A DNA stretch of 64,000 nt from NCBI RefSeq assembly GCF_002554795.1, contig NZ_PDEQ01000008.1:1-64000 (forward strand). Reading direction: 5' to 3'. The first letter of the stretch is position 1, and each line of letters begins with the position of its first letter. Below are positions 62,804-64,000 of this stretch, one piece after another. The notes under the pieces are model-generated. The model worked only from the letters and a program-made list of their open reading frames with translations. It was not told the origin of the DNA and searched no databases. The DNA is from Longibacter salinarum. Its GTDB lineage: Bacteria > Bacteroidota > Rhodothermia > Rhodothermales > Salinibacteraceae. The position numbers and the translations under genes were made by a program.

Positions 62804-62905
62804 AACCTGTTTGGCGGATGCATTGCGAAAAAATGAGCGGCGCGAGGACCGACCGCCGGGAGGTCCGCACCTTTGGATCGCCGAAGGCTGTCCGCCAAAC
62901 AGGTT
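62804..62905. repeat. Inverted-repeat element, copy C
   Basis: The 102-bp block is bounded by AACCTGTTTGGCGGA and TCCGCCAAACAGGTT (perfect 15-bp inverted repeat). Its reverse complement matches 40977-41050 inside copy A, including GGCGGACAGCCTTCGGC and CGGTCGGTC. Heptamer repeats flank it on both sides (CTAACCCTGAACC at about 62786 and the array at 62906). Confidence 0.8.
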
Positions 62906-62940
62906 CTGAACCCTGAACTTTGAACCCTGAACCTTGAACT
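62906..62940. repeat. Heptamer array after element C
   Basis: Five phase-perfect heptamers CTGAACC CTGAACT TTGAACC CTGAACC TTGAACT run up to 4 bp before the ketosynthase gene's stop codon. Confidence 0.85.
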
Positions 62941-62944
62941 ATCG

Positions 62945-63964
62945 CTACGGCCCCCAACGAAGAGCCATGCCGGCGATTGCGGCGCCACCGCCCGAGGCGA
63001 TGAGAAACACCAGGTCGCCGGCCGACAACATTCCCTGCGCGTCCGCATCGGCCAGAGCCATCGCGATGCAAGCATTTCCGGTGTAGCCGAAACGGTCCAT
63101 CACGTTGTGCGCCTTCTCCTCCGGCAGGTCGAGGCGTTTCAGCGTCTCTCGGATGCTCTCGATGTTGATCTGCGTGAAGAAGTACCGGTCGACGCCCTGC
63201 GGCGTCACGTCGAGGTCATCGCACAGTTCGTGGACAAGCCGCGTCCAATGGTCTGGATTGAAGCCGTCGGGGAATTTCTTTCTGAACTCCAGCTTCTGCA
63301 CCCGGCTCGGTGCGCCGTCGCCCTCTACATTCGGCGAGATCGGAGCCGCCGCGCCACCCGTGTAGATGCCCATGTACTCGGCGAACTGGCCTTCGGATTT
63401 CAACTTCGACGTCAGAATTCGTCCACCATCGTCCGCCTCGGCAGCACCTCGCCCCTTCAGTACGGCTGCACCAGATCCATCGGCGAACAGCGACGCGACG
63501 TTCTTCTGCTCGTAGTCGATGAAGCGGCTCATCAGGTAGGCGCCGACGACGAGAACATGCTCGTACGATGCGTCGGCCTCGACGAACTTCCGCGCCGTGT
63601 CGAGCGCCGTTACGAAGCCCGCGCAGGCGGTGTTGAGGTCGAACGTTGCGGCATTCACGGCGCCGAGCTTGTCCTGCAGCACGGCGGCCGTTGAGGGCGA
63701 GAGGTAGTCCGGCGTATCGGTCGACACCACGATCAGATCGATGTCGGTGGCATCGACTCCAGCCTTTTCAAGCGCCATTCGAGACGCCTCTGCAGCAAGA
63801 TCGCTCGTCGCCTGGTCCTCGGCCGCGTACCGCCGCTCCTTGATGTTGCGACGCTCCCGGAGAAAGCTATCGACATCTTCGCCGTACAGCTCGTTGAAAT
63901 ACTCGTTCGGCACGACGCGCTCCGGCGCATACAGTCCCGTCCCGATAATCGATGCCGTTCGCAT
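62945..63964 (-). CDS. 3-oxoacyl-ACP synthase III-like protein (ketosynthase), decarboxylation residues replaced
   Basis: The 339-residue product has the FabH/thiolase fold with the nucleophile Cys114 in DLNTACAGFVTAL and the usual FADGSGAAVL and GDLVFLIASGGGAAIAG blocks. Ungapped alignment to E. coli FabH puts Thr264 (FFTQIN) at the catalytic His244 and Tyr294 (RFGYTGNA) at Asn274, so both residues that drive malonyl decarboxylation are gone. It may be an acyltransferase or condense acyl groups in another way. It starts at ATG 63964, the upstream end of the minus-strand run with the symporter, AMP ligase and hydrolases. Confidence 0.88.
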   Translation of the reverse strand: MRTASIIGTGLYAPERVVPNEYFNELYGEDVDSFLRERRNIKERRYAAEDQATSDLAAEASRMALEKAGVDATDIDLIVVSTDTPDYLSPSTAAVLQDKLGAVNAATFDLNTACAGFVTALDTARKFVEADASYEHVLVVGAYLMSRFIDYEQKNVASLFADGSGAAVLKGRGAAEADDGGRILTSKLKSEGQFAEYMGIYTGGAAAPISPNVEGDGAPSRVQKLEFRKKFPDGFNPDHWTRLVHELCDDLDVTPQGVDRYFFTQINIESIRETLKRLDLPEEKAHNVMDRFGYTGNACIAMALADADAQGMLSAGDLVFLIASGGGAAIAGMALRWGP

Positions 63965-64000
63965 GAGCTACTTGCTGGTTGTTCGTTGTAAATCGTAGAT

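Overview
The window looks like chromosome from a moderately halophilic member of the Rhodothermota (Salinibacter-like, Bacteroidota superphylum). The evidence is: three proteins ending in a type IX secretion (T9SS type A) sorting domain, Bacteroidota-type families (DUF4290, DUF2480, a SusB-like GH97), a GC-rich sequence, and acid-rich housekeeping proteins such as trigger factor. This is inference from gene content; no rRNA is present.

Layout. 1-1000 holds two broken IS110-family transposases facing each other. 1-6.1 kb continues with small accessory genes on the + strand (membrane protein, lipoproteins, DUF3224, OsmC, serine hydrolase). 6.4-11.6 kb is a minus-strand cluster: an alpha/beta-hydrolase-LuxR regulator, then a tight operon for a methanethiol oxidase/selenium-binding protein (SBP56), a 2Fe-2S ferredoxin, a DsbD_2/UreH-like membrane protein, OsmC and a SAM methyltransferase. 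Two near-identical 16-bp palindromes lie between the regulator and the oxidase. 12-23 kb carries surface proteins: a YadA-head-like fibre, T9SS proteins, a solute-binding histidine kinase and a 1217-residue protein with 14 FG-GAP/VCBS blades in two sets of seven. 23.4-25.3 kb has a TPP riboswitch before an orphan THI5/NMT1-like protein, then a CDP-alcohol phosphatidyltransferase. 25.6-39 kb holds a GH97 glucosidase, a sulfatase-like membrane protein, a glycosyltransferase, small metabolic genes, and an amino-acid permease with a universal stress protein.

39-49.7 kb is housekeeping: yebC-ruvC, DUF4290, an ABC-2 exporter, tig-clpP, tRNA-Glu and a SurA/PrsA-like isomerase. 49.7-56.8 kb holds GNAT, HD and AspT-like genes, a cysteine desulfurase, DUF2480 and DUF2914. 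56.9-64 kb holds an SDR and a minus-strand run of a ketosynthase III-like protein, a Na+ symporter, an acyl-CoA/AMP ligase and two alpha/beta hydrolases, which may work together on acyl groups.

The intergenic DNA is rich in small repeats: a MITE-like element with 18-bp inverted ends (2 copies), an element with AACCTGTTTGGCGGA ends (3 copies), phase-perfect GTTCAGG heptamer arrays, GNNYYAAC octamer arrays, a ~105-bp repeat (2 copies), and hairpins that provide the stop codons of two transporter genes. The most notable protein-level oddities are a ClpP with Asn at the catalytic Asp position, a ketosynthase III homologue without the decarboxylation His and Asn, a hydrolase-regulator with a Cys nucleophile, and a trigger factor with a His-rich tail.
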